Position numbers and translations under genes: made by a program
From: Elusimicrobia bacterium GWC2_64_44
GTDB taxonomy: Bacteria; Elusimicrobiota; Elusimicrobia; Elusimicrobiales; UBA9959
Length of the DNA stretch: 64,000 bases
Direction: 5' to 3'
Assembly: GCA_001799845.1 (NCBI GenBank)
Contig: MGUG01000041.1
Coordinates: 165,513 to 229,512 of the forward strand
The notes under the pieces: generated by a model
Database searches by the model: none
The model's input: the letters and a program-made list of their open reading frames with translations, nothing else
What the model was told of the DNA's origin: nothing
Shown: positions 1 through 7,249 of the stretch, piece after piece
Position numbering within the stretch: the stretch's first letter is position 1
How the letters are laid out: each line of letters starts with the position of its first letter

Positions 1-1
1 T

Positions 2-460
2 TTCGACTACCGCTTCTTCGGCTGCGCCTACGTCAACGGCCGCTGCGGCCTGCACCGCCCCGACAATTACACCTTGAAGGTCCGCGTCCCGCCCGGCTCC
101 ATGTGCAGGCCCGAGATGGGCGGCGCCGCGCTGCCGCGGGCGGTCAATCTGCGGCCGGCCTGGCAGGACCGGTTGCCCGGGCTCTCGGCCCGGTTGGCTG
201 CCCGCTTCGGCTGCGGCGGCGGGCCCAGGCTGGCCAACGCGGCCTCCTTCTTCGACTACTTCGCTTCCGGGGTGCAGTATCTCAAATACGGCACACGGCC
301 CGACCGCGCCGCCGTCAAAGCGCGCAAGGTGGCGGAGCTGCGCTCTATGCTCGACCTCGCTTCGGAGCTGGCCGCCGCGCTGCCGCGCGCAGAGGCCCGC
401 GAGCGGTTCATTTTGAAGATGGAAAAATGGGACGGGGGAAAGGTGCGCCATGCGTCTTGA
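2..460 (+). CDS. U32-family (UbiU-like?) protein, C-terminal part
   Basis: The frame is open from the left edge, so only the last ~152 residues are seen. Early residues hold a cysteine cluster (FGCAYVNGRCGLHRP, then PGSMCRPEM). Further on, ASGVQYLKYGTRPDRA resembles the GVxxLKIxGR segment near the C-terminus of U32 proteins. The next gene starts 11 bases inside this one and looks like a UbiV-type U32 protein. U32 proteins of the UbiU/UbiV type are 4Fe-4S proteins that work as a pair in oxygen-independent ubiquinone hydroxylation. That pairing is the main reason for the call. The match is by eye on a fragment and no other quinone gene is present, so the substrate stays open. Confidence 0.5.
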   Translation, partial: FDYRFFGCAYVNGRCGLHRPDNYTLKVRVPPGSMCRPEMGGAALPRAVNLRPAWQDRLPGLSARLAARFGCGGGPRLANAASFFDYFASGVQYLKYGTRPDRAAVKARKVAELRSMLDLASELAAALPRAEARERFILKMEKWDGGKVRHAS

Positions 461-1271
461 GCAAGGCGTAAAATTAATTTCCCGCCCTGGCGCTCCCGGG
501 GCGGACGTGGCCGCCGCGAAAAAGCTGCTGCCGCACCTGGACTGGATATATCTCGGCGCCGAGTTCTGCGAGAATTTGCTGGAAGACGGCTTCTGCGGCG
601 AGGCCGAGCGCTGGCAGGCCGAAGGCAAGAAGGTCTGCCTGCTCACGCCGCTGCTGACCGAAAGGGGCGTCAAGGCGCTCGGCTCCCTGGGCCGTCGCCT
701 GATGGCCGCCTGCTCCGCCGGGCGCCTGGACCCGGCCAGGCTGGAACTGACCGTCAACGATCTCGGCGCCGCGGCCCTGGCCGCCAGGGAGCGGTGGCCG
801 TTCAAACTGGCCGCCGGGCGGCAGATCTCGCACAATTTCCTGCAGCTGGAGAAAAAACACCTTAAGGCCGTGAACCGGCCCACGCTGGCTTTCTTCGCGG
901 ACCTGGGTATAGAGCGCTTCGAGCTCTCTCCCGCCGGCCGCCTGCCGCCGGCTAATTTTCACTCCAGGGCTTTCGGCCTGGGCCGCGAGGCCTTCAAGGT
1001 GACGCTGCATTATCCCTACCTGGACCTGACCACCACGCGCACTTGCCTGGTGGGCATGCCTTACGTGGCGCCCAAGGATTCGGTGAGCGGCATCAACTGC
1101 CTGCGCGAATGCGAGGCCTGCTCTTTCGAAGTGGACCATCCCTGGATCAAAGAGAAACTGCAGATCCGCGGCAATACCGTATTCGCCGCTTTCCCGAAAA
1201 AGGTTCAGTACGCTCCGGCGGAAGCCGGCCGCCTGAACGCCGACCGGCTTGTTTACAGCCCCTTGGTCTGA
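450..1271 (+). CDS. U32-family UbiV-like iron-sulfur protein
   Basis: This 273-residue protein has the length of UbiV (about 290). It shares the N-terminal pattern DWIYLGAEFC, compared with ADVIYLGEAVC in E. coli UbiV. Four cysteines, C40, C199, C217 and C221 (C224 nearby), sit where UbiV carries its cluster ligands (C39, C180, C193, C197). UbiV partners UbiU in O2-independent hydroxylation of the ubiquinone ring. Here the partner would be the upstream gene, whose end overlaps this start by 11 bases, implying coupled translation. I see the cysteine spacing and length directly; assignment to quinone synthesis is inference. Another U32 function, such as tRNA or rRNA hydroxylation or peptidase-like activity, is possible. 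Confidence 0.6.
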   Translation: MRLEQGVKLISRPGAPGADVAAAKKLLPHLDWIYLGAEFCENLLEDGFCGEAERWQAEGKKVCLLTPLLTERGVKALGSLGRRLMAACSAGRLDPARLELTVNDLGAAALAARERWPFKLAAGRQISHNFLQLEKKHLKAVNRPTLAFFADLGIERFELSPAGRLPPANFHSRAFGLGREAFKVTLHYPYLDLTTTRTCLVGMPYVAPKDSVSGINCLRECEACSFEVDHPWIKEKLQIRGNTVFAAFPKKVQYAPAEAGRLNADRLVYSPLV

Positions 1272-1315
1272 CCGCCGTGTTCGCGGCCGCGGCAGAAGTT
1301 TTCTAGGAGGACGCT

Positions 1316-3022
1316 ATGGTAAATTCCGGAGAAGAACAGTCCCCTTCGCGCCTGAAGGCCATCGAAGACCGCCTGGCGCGGCTGGAGAGACTGCTGGACC
1401 TGAAGCCGCATCCGGCCGCCACGGCCCCCGCCGTGGTACCCGCCGCGGCCCCCGCCCCCCGCGCGCCTATAGCGTTCCCGCCTCCTCCGGAGCTGCCGCG
1501 GATGCCGCTCCCGCCGGCGCAGAGCGCCCCGCAGCAGCCGTTGAGAACCGGCAGCTGGCTGGGCGCGGTGGCCGTGATCTGCTTCGTGCTGGCGGCCGGC
1601 TTCATCATCAAGCTCTCGCTCGATTCCGGCTGGCTGACGCCGCTGCGGCAGATAGGCCTGGCGCTGATGTTCGGCCTGGGCCTGGTATCGGCCGGCCTGA
1701 TGCTGCTGGACGCCGACCGCGAGTACGCCTCCTTTTTGCCCGCCGCCGGCGTGATAGTGCTCTACGCCGCTATCTTCGCGGCGCACCGCCTCTACGCGCT
1801 GCTGCCTTTCGAAAGCGCTCTGTCGATGTCCGCCATGATCTCCGGGCTGTGCGTGTGGCTGTACACGCGCATCCGCTCGGACATTTACCCGGTGGCGGCC
1901 GCGGCCGGCTCGTACTGCGCCCCGGTGGTGCTGCACCTGGGCGCGGCTTCCGAGTTCAGCGTCTATTATTACCTGCTTTGCTCGGTGGGCTTTGCGGTGA
2001 TCTCGGTCTGGGTGCGCTCGCGCACGCTGACCATGGTGTCGGCGTACCTGGCCATGCTGATGACGGCCTTTACCGGCCTGGCCCTGAAGAACGACCCGCT
2101 CACGGCCGCCATGCTGGCGCTCAACTTCGTGGTGCTGTCGGCCGGGGTTTACTTCTACAGCTCCCACAACGACGCCCCTCTTACCGAAGAGGAGGCGATG
2201 GGCTTCATGCCGGCGCTGATGTTCTTCTATGCGATGGAATATTACTTCGTCGACCGGCTGGCGCCGGGGCTGGCCCCGTGGCTGTCGCTCGGCTTCGCCG
2301 GGCTGCTGCTTGGGCTGTACCTGGCCGCCAAGCGGCGCTTCCCCGGGGAGAGCATCGGCAGCGGGAACCTGGTGCTCGCCTTCGCCACGGTGGTCTGCTT
2401 CCACTCTTTCTACCTGGAGCTGCTGCCGAAGGACGCCAGGCCCTGGCTGTTCGGCGCCATAATGCTCGCGCTCTGCGCCCCGGCGCTGAAACTCGCCGGC
2501 GCGGGCCGGCCCGGGCCGCTGCGCATACCGGCGCTGGGCGTGCTGGCCGTGCTGGCGCTGGAATACCTCTCCATGGCCTCGCATCTCTTCTCCGGCGACG
2601 GCGCGCAGTGGCTGGCCGCGGCCTTCTTCGCCGTGCTGGCCATGTGGGCTCTGATAGGCTTCAAGGGCGAAGAGCTGGCGGGCACTCACGGCTACGGCCC
2701 GCTGCTGGGCGCGGCGCATTTGCTGGCCGTGCTCGGCCTCTACCGCCTCACCAAAGACTCGGGGTCGCTCTATGTCTCCGCCTCGTGGCTGGTCTACGCC
2801 GGCGCGGTGATGGGCTATGCCTTCTCCCGGCGCGACGCGGCCATGGCGCGCTCGGCGGTGTTCGTGCTGGGCTTCGCCGCCGGCAAGGCGCTGCTCTACG
2901 ACGCGGCCTCCGCCCCGACGGTGGTGCGCATAGTCTGCCTGCTGCTCACCGGGGCGGCGCTGTACGGCTCCGGCTTCTTCCTGCGCAAGATCTCCGGCTG
3001 GAAGGACGACGCTGCCGCCTGA
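1316..3022 (+). CDS. DUF2339 polytopic membrane protein
   Basis: This 568-residue protein starts with a short coiled-coil-like stretch (RLKAIEDRLARLERLLDL, residues ~13-31). A Pro/Ala-rich linker follows to about residue 78, and then many hydrophobic segments continue to the end. The order of helix-rich linker followed by GSWLGAVAVICFVLAAGFIIKLSLDSGWL and repeated Leu/Ala-rich helices is the layout of DUF2339, a family of large membrane proteins of unknown role. The start is supported by AGGAGG five bases upstream of the ATG. It lies 44 bases after the UbiV-like gene in the same direction. No catalytic motif is visible and no function is proposed. Confidence 0.8.
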   Translation: MVNSGEEQSPSRLKAIEDRLARLERLLDLKPHPAATAPAVVPAAAPAPRAPIAFPPPPELPRMPLPPAQSAPQQPLRTGSWLGAVAVICFVLAAGFIIKLSLDSGWLTPLRQIGLALMFGLGLVSAGLMLLDADREYASFLPAAGVIVLYAAIFAAHRLYALLPFESALSMSAMISGLCVWLYTRIRSDIYPVAAAAGSYCAPVVLHLGAASEFSVYYYLLCSVGFAVISVWVRSRTLTMVSAYLAMLMTAFTGLALKNDPLTAAMLALNFVVLSAGVYFYSSHNDAPLTEEEAMGFMPALMFFYAMEYYFVDRLAPGLAPWLSLGFAGLLLGLYLAAKRRFPGESIGSGNLVLAFATVVCFHSFYLELLPKDARPWLFGAIMLALCAPALKLAGAGRPGPLRIPALGVLAVLALEYLSMASHLFSGDGAQWLAAAFFAVLAMWALIGFKGEELAGTHGYGPLLGAAHLLAVLGLYRLTKDSGSLYVSASWLVYAGAVMGYAFSRRDAAMARSAVFVLGFAAGKALLYDAASAPTVVRIVCLLLTGAALYGSGFFLRKISGWKDDAAA

Positions 3023-3063
3023 GCGGCGCGTCCCCGGTCCGGCCGTCACTAAATAACCATGGG

Positions 3064-3092
3064 TTGACATTCGTCAACTCATGCTGTAGGCT
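3064..3092 (+). promoter_or_regulatory. Sigma70-type promoter, near-leaderless
   Basis: TTGACA at 3064-3069, 17-base spacer, TAGGCT at 3087-3092. The expected start site near 3099 leaves only about 11 bases before the ATG at 3110, and no Shine-Dalgarno sequence is seen there. Confidence 0.6.
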
Positions 3093-3109
3093 ATATATCA
3101 CGGGTATAT

Positions 3110-4435
3110 ATGGCTAAAGTCTCCATCTTCGCGTTTATCTGCGCCCTGCCGGTACTGCCGGCCGCGGCGCAGCCGGACTTTTCCTCCGCGCTGGAGTCCA
3201 TCCGGCAGGAAGCCGTTATGCCGGTTGACAATACCCGCGTGCAGCAGGCGCTGCCGCAGCCGGTGGCGGAGCGGGTGAACCAGCCCGGCTCCTCGGAATA
3301 CCTTTTCAGGATCTACGGCCAGGATTTTAACAAGCACGCCGGCTGGCACATGGACCTGCTGTCCCTCTACCGCCGGGGCGCGGGCGGCAGGCGGCCGCCG
3401 CTGGAGGACGCGCTGGCTTCCATAAAGGCGCTCAGCATCCTGGGCGGCGGCGCCGAGCCGCTGGCCTCGGGCGACACCCTCTACTGGCTGCAGAAAGAAC
3501 TGATCGCGGTGCTGAAGTACGCCCCGGATAAAGAGGCGCGCGGCGCCGCCGCGCTGGCGCTGGGCGTGGCCGCCTCCGGCAAGCAGGCGCAGGAGGCGCT
3601 GGCCGCGCTGGCGTCTACGGTGCTCTACGAGAGCGAGGCCTTCGAGGTGCGGCGCTTTGCCGTGATGGCGCTGGCCGGCACCGGGCAGGCGGCGGCCGTG
3701 GCGAAGCTGCAGGACTGCGGGCGCACGCTCGCCGCCGAACACGACTTCATAGGCCGCGGCAAGTTCCGCTACGAGGAGGACGAGAGCTCCTGGTCGCTGG
3801 AGGCCGCCATAGTCAACGCCCTCGAGTCCATGCTGCGCAGCGAGGCGGGCAACGAGGCGCTGGCGGCGCTGAAATACTTCGGCCACCTCTACAATTCCAC
3901 CTGCGGCAACTTCACGGTGATCAAGCTGCCCGACGACGAGGGCATAGACGAGACGCTGCTGGTGAACGCGCGGCTGGCGCTGGCGCGCGGCGCGGGCTCG
4001 GGCAGCTACCTGTTCAGCAACAGGAACAACCCGGAGACCGGCTCGGCCAAGTGCCTGCTGCCCATCGTCAACGGCGGCGACCTGTGCGAGCTGAGGACCA
4101 CGGCCGCGCGCCTGTTCCGGGACCTGCACGGCGCGGTGCTCTCCCCGACGGGCAGCTATGTGGAGGGCCGGGCCGACTGCAACGAGCTGATCACCAACAA
4201 GGTCATGCTGGAGTTCGCCAAGATCTACCTGGAGGGCCTGGGCACCGGCGCGCTGGTGAAGGGCGCGATAAGCGCCTCGGTGAAGGGCCTGCGCGTGGTG
4301 GCCGGCATCAAGCGCGCGGCCAAGGTGGAGAAGTACCGCAAGTTCATGGACATGGCCTACGGCCACTACGAGCGCGTCGACCGGATAAAGGATTACACGG
4401 AATACATGAAGGCGCTGGGCAAAGCGTCGCGCTGA
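3110..4435 (+). CDS. Exported HEAT-like repeat protein, unknown function
   Basis: This 441-residue protein opens with a classic signal peptide (MAKVSIFAFICALPVLPAAAQ). The middle (~140-210) is a run of Ala/Leu-rich helices (ARGAAALALGVAASGKQAQEALAAL, FEVRRFAVMALAGTGQAAAV) that reads like HEAT or Armadillo repeats, a protein-binding scaffold. Five cysteines lie after residue 200 (three in the ~200-330 region), compatible with an exported location. A promoter lies immediately upstream and a strong bidirectional terminator immediately downstream, so it is probably a single-gene unit. The signal peptide makes the start secure despite the missing Shine-Dalgarno. I do not recognise the family. Confidence 0.7.
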   Translation: MAKVSIFAFICALPVLPAAAQPDFSSALESIRQEAVMPVDNTRVQQALPQPVAERVNQPGSSEYLFRIYGQDFNKHAGWHMDLLSLYRRGAGGRRPPLEDALASIKALSILGGGAEPLASGDTLYWLQKELIAVLKYAPDKEARGAAALALGVAASGKQAQEALAALASTVLYESEAFEVRRFAVMALAGTGQAAAVAKLQDCGRTLAAEHDFIGRGKFRYEEDESSWSLEAAIVNALESMLRSEAGNEALAALKYFGHLYNSTCGNFTVIKLPDDEGIDETLLVNARLALARGAGSGSYLFSNRNNPETGSAKCLLPIVNGGDLCELRTTAARLFRDLHGAVLSPTGSYVEGRADCNELITNKVMLEFAKIYLEGLGTGALVKGAISASVKGLRVVAGIKRAAKVEKYRKFMDMAYGHYERVDRIKDYTEYMKALGKASR

Positions 4436-4450
4436 CCTCAGCGGCCAATG

Positions 4451-4485
4451 AAAAAGCCCCGGTAACACCGGGGCTTTTCTTTTTT
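4451..4485. terminator. Bidirectional intrinsic terminator
   Basis: A-tract AAAAA, 7-bp stem GCCCCGG / CCGGGGC with loop TAACA, then TTTTCTTTTTT. It sits between convergent genes ending at 4435 (+) and 4506 (-), and works in both directions. Confidence 0.9.
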
Positions 4486-4505
4486 GCGGCGGCAGGCGCC
4501 CGGGG

Positions 4506-4922
4506 CTAGCGGGCGCAGGGGAAACTGTCGTTGGGTAAATTTTCCAGCCTGAAGCCGTCCTTGTCCTTCACCAGCACGAAGCTGTCCACGGCGTTGCCTT
4601 TCTCGTACTCGGCGTCGAAGCGGTAGTAGAACCGCTTTTTCCTGATGTTCAGCAGCTTGAAGCTCTTCCTCGCCCCGCCGGTATGGCGCCCCAGCTTTTC
4701 GAAGGCGTCCCGCAGCGTGTCCTCGGCGGCCGCGGCCCGGGCTTCGGGCGTGAGCAGGGCCGAGCGGATATAGGCGAAGTCCCTGGAGTTGTAATGGTTG
4801 TAGTAGTCGGCCACCACTTCAGCGGTGTCGGTACCGCCCCGCAGCGTCAGCGGTACCACATAGGCCAGGAAGGCGAAGAACAGGACGGAGAGCGCCAGTA
4901 TTATTTTCTGAAAGGCGGCCAT
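4506..4922 (-). CDS. Small membrane-anchored protein, unknown
   Basis: This 138-residue protein has one N-terminal hydrophobic segment (~6-28, IILALSVLFFAFLAYVVPL) followed by a soluble domain. That domain (VVADYYNHYNSRDFAYIRSALLT...FEKLGRHTGGARKSFKLLNIRKKRFYYRFDAEYEKGNAVDSFVLVKDKDGFRLENL) has the length and alpha-then-beta order of NTF2-like or DUF4878-type lipoprotein domains. There is no lipobox cysteine. It starts 13 bases after the rlmN stop on the same strand, so it is probably co-transcribed with rlmN. Function is not assigned. Confidence 0.65.
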   Translation of the reverse strand: MAAFQKIILALSVLFFAFLAYVVPLTLRGGTDTAEVVADYYNHYNSRDFAYIRSALLTPEARAAAAEDTLRDAFEKLGRHTGGARKSFKLLNIRKKRFYYRFDAEYEKGNAVDSFVLVKDKDGFRLENLPNDSFPCAR

Positions 4923-4935
4923 CGGCGCTCCCGCT

Positions 4936-5958
4936 TTATTTTCCCGCGAGCTGCCCGCAGGCGCCGGCTATGTCGTCGCCGAGGCTCTTGCGCACGGTGA
5001 CCTCGAAGCCGTAGGTCTCCATCAGGCCGGCGAAGACTTTCACGCGGTCCCGCGCCGGGGCGCGGTACGGGCCGCCGGTGCGGTTGTAGGGGATCAGGTT
5101 GACGGTGAAATACTTGGGGGCTGCCACCGCGCGCAGCCAGGAGCTCAGCTTGGCCGCTTGCGAGCGGCTGTTGTTGAGGCCGTCCATCAGGACGAACTCC
5201 ACGAGCACGCGGCGCTTGGTCATGGCGATGTAGTCGTTGAGGGCCTTGGCGAGCTGCGAGAGCGGGTACTGGCGGTTGAGCGGCACCAGGTCGTTGCGCA
5301 GGTCGTCCTCGGAGGCGTGCAGCGAGATGGCCAGGTTGCACTGCGGGAAATCCTTGGCGAAGCGGCGGATGCCGGGCACGTGCCCGGCGGTGGAGACGGA
5401 GATGTGGCGCTGGCCCAGGCCTATGCGCTCCGGATCCGTCATGGTGCGGATGGCCTCGCTCACCGACTCGTAATTATAGAAGGGCTCGCCCATGCCCATG
5501 AAGATCACGCTGGCTATCTTCTGGTTGCGGTTCTTTTTCAGGTAGGAGGCGGCCGCGAGGAACTGGTCTACGATCTCGTCGGGGGAAAGGTTGCGCTTGA
5601 GGCCCTTGCGGCCGGTGGCGCAGAACGGGCAGCGCACCGGGCAGCCGGCCTGCGTGGAGACGCAGAGGCTCCAGCGCTCGCTGGTCAGGTTCAGCAGCAC
5701 GGTCTCTATCTTCAGCCCGTCCTTCATCTCGAAGCAGAACTTGATGGCGTCGCCTTTCTTGGAGACCAGCGTGTCGGCTGTGTCGAGGGTGTTGAGGCGG
5801 AACTCGCCCTCCAGCTTGTCGCGCAGCGGGGCGGGCAGGGCGGAGATCTCGTCCCAGGAGGCGGCGAAGTTCTTGAAGATGGCCTCGTGCACCTGCTTCA
5901 GGCGGAAGGCCGGCAGGCCGTTGTCTTTGAGGAAGACGGAAAGCTTTTTAAAGTCCAT
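4936..5958 (-). CDS. rlmN: 23S rRNA/tRNA adenine-C2 methyltransferase RlmN
   Basis: RlmN is a radical SAM enzyme that methylates C2 of A2503 in 23S rRNA and A37 in some tRNAs. The 340 residues include the CX3CX2C cluster motif CPVRCPFCATG (C106, C110, C113), the VIFMGMGEPFYNYE motif, and the C-terminal cysteine in GDDIAGACGQL (C334), which is the methyl-carrying cysteine of the family. Length and motif order are canonical. A -10-like GATAAT lies six bases upstream of the ATG, suggesting a leaderless transcript that also covers the small membrane protein downstream. Confidence 0.95.
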   Translation of the reverse strand: MDFKKLSVFLKDNGLPAFRLKQVHEAIFKNFAASWDEISALPAPLRDKLEGEFRLNTLDTADTLVSKKGDAIKFCFEMKDGLKIETVLLNLTSERWSLCVSTQAGCPVRCPFCATGRKGLKRNLSPDEIVDQFLAAASYLKKNRNQKIASVIFMGMGEPFYNYESVSEAIRTMTDPERIGLGQRHISVSTAGHVPGIRRFAKDFPQCNLAISLHASEDDLRNDLVPLNRQYPLSQLAKALNDYIAMTKRRVLVEFVLMDGLNNSRSQAAKLSSWLRAVAAPKYFTVNLIPYNRTGGPYRAPARDRVKVFAGLMETYGFEVTVRKSLGDDIAGACGQLAGK

Positions 5959-5964
5959 AGCTAT

Positions 5965-5970
5965 ATTATC
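5965..5970 (-). promoter_or_regulatory. -10 box for leaderless rlmN
   Basis: On the minus strand GATAAT ends six bases before the rlmN ATG (start codon at 5958-5956). No clear -35 is present, because the upstream DNA is the terminator of the preceding gene. Confidence 0.4.
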
Positions 5971-5972
5971 CC

Positions 5973-6000
5973 AAATAAAAAGCCCGCCGGGGGGCGGGCT
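5973..6000 (-). terminator. Intrinsic terminator of the lipase-like gene
   Basis: Read on the minus strand: 8-bp perfect stem AGCCCGCC / GGCGGGCT with a 4-base loop (5981-6000), followed by TTTTTATTT. It lies 19 bases after the stop codon of the gene at 6019-7200. Confidence 0.85.
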
Positions 6001-6018
6001 CGGCGCGGGCGGGGCCGC

Positions 6019-7200
6019 TCAGGGGCGGCACATGTTGGCCAGCGGGGTCTTGGAGCAGTCCACCACGTGCGGCGCTACCGCCGGGCGGAAAACTTCCACC
6101 GCTATCTCTTTCTCCAGAGTCTTCAGCGAGGCCTTGAAGTCGAAGAAGTAGGCGCCGTGCCAGGCCTTGATGTCGCGGATCTTGAAGAGGTCCTTGCGGG
6201 CCTCCTTGCGCAGCGGCTTGTAATGCAGGATGAAGTCTATGAGCTTGGGCTCCACGTTCTCCACTTCGGCGTCGGCCTGGAAATTGGAGTCCGCGGCGGG
6301 GATCTCGTTGGAATAGGCGTCGCGCATGGCCCAGAAGTTGCGCCAGGTGCCCACAATGGAGGGCTTCCTGACCAGCTTCTCCAGCTTTTCCTTTTTGACT
6401 TCCAGCTTCATGAACAGCTTGACCACGTAGTTGGCGGGCACCAGCGGGGAGCCGGCGGTGATGAGTTTGTCTATGCGCACGTCGGGCCTGGCCGCGGCAA
6501 CGCGGTGCAGGGCCGTGTGGGTCAGCACCGAGCCCCAGCTGTGCGCCAGGATGTAGATAGGGCGGCCGGAGTCCTTGAAGGAGTCGTAGACCTCGGTGAT
6601 CTTGGCCTGCAGCTGCGGAATGGTCTGCTTGGAGTCGCCGGGGTCGCGGGACCAGCGGAAAGGGATGACTATCACGTTATGGTTCTCGTAGCCCGGGATC
6701 TCCTTGAGCTTCAGCTCCAGGTAGTTGTCGGGCAGGCGGACGTCCCGCACCAGCTCCCGCGCGTCTTCATCGTACTCGGGGAAGAAATAGCGCGGGTTGA
6801 AGCCCACTATCCCGTTGACGATGTCGCTGTCGGTGATGTCCTTGTTGCGGGTGAAGAACTGTATCATGCGCAGGAAGTTGCGCAGTTCCAGCGAGCCCCA
6901 GCCGATCTCGCCGAAGCTGAGGCCGGAAACGGTAATGACCACAGGGTCCAGGCCGTTCTTCTTGCCGAGGGTTTCCACGAAAACGGGGCGCGGGAGGGCG
7001 GCGGGGGCACGGTTTTCACTGGCGGCAGCTTCGCCGGTCAGGGGGGAGCCTTCGAACGCCGGCTGGGGGGCGGCAGGGAGCTGGTAGGCGGAAAGTTCGC
7101 GCACATCGGCCGCGCTCAGGGTGTTGAGCTCGGCTGCGGAGGCTGCGGAACAGGTGAAAACTGCTATAAAGGTGAAAAGGGCGGTTTTAAGGGCTCTCAT
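6019..7200 (-). CDS. Exported alpha/beta-hydrolase, lipase-like
   Basis: This 393-residue protein has a signal peptide (MRALKTALFTFIAVFTCSAASA). A nucleophile-elbow motif, IYILAHSWGSV, places the likely catalytic serine at S221; here GxSxG is AHSWG, as in several lipases. Upstream strands (VVITVSGLSFGEIG, NVIVIPFRWSRDPGD) and downstream ITAGSPLVPANYV fit the alpha/beta-hydrolase fold. The acid and histidine of the triad cannot be fixed by eye. It is probably a periplasmic or secreted esterase or lipase of unknown substrate. It is a single-gene unit with its own promoter and terminator, divergent from the YejM-like gene. Confidence 0.75.
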   Translation of the reverse strand: MRALKTALFTFIAVFTCSAASAAELNTLSAADVRELSAYQLPAAPQPAFEGSPLTGEAAASENRAPAALPRPVFVETLGKKNGLDPVVITVSGLSFGEIGWGSLELRNFLRMIQFFTRNKDITDSDIVNGIVGFNPRYFFPEYDEDARELVRDVRLPDNYLELKLKEIPGYENHNVIVIPFRWSRDPGDSKQTIPQLQAKITEVYDSFKDSGRPIYILAHSWGSVLTHTALHRVAAARPDVRIDKLITAGSPLVPANYVVKLFMKLEVKKEKLEKLVRKPSIVGTWRNFWAMRDAYSNEIPAADSNFQADAEVENVEPKLIDFILHYKPLRKEARKDLFKIRDIKAWHGAYFFDFKASLKTLEKEIAVEVFRPAVAPHVVDCSKTPLANMCRP

Positions 7201-7219
7201 ATAGTAAAATACTAGTATA

Positions 7220-7249
7220 AATCTAGCAGTTATCCTTGATATCTGTCAA
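7220..7249 (-). promoter_or_regulatory. Promoter of the lipase-like gene
   Basis: On the minus strand TTGACA (7249-7244), 18-base spacer, TAGATT (7225-7220); TATACT follows at 7219-7214. The -35 box overlaps the first base of the divergent start codon at 7249. The predicted leader is only about a dozen bases. Confidence 0.6.

Noticed and set aside
1253..3070. Long minus-strand reading frame opposite the DUF2339 gene
   Set aside because: It is Arg/Gln/His-rich without any recognisable motif and lies antisense to a gene with a clear ribosome-binding site and membrane helices. GC-rich codon bias creates such frames.
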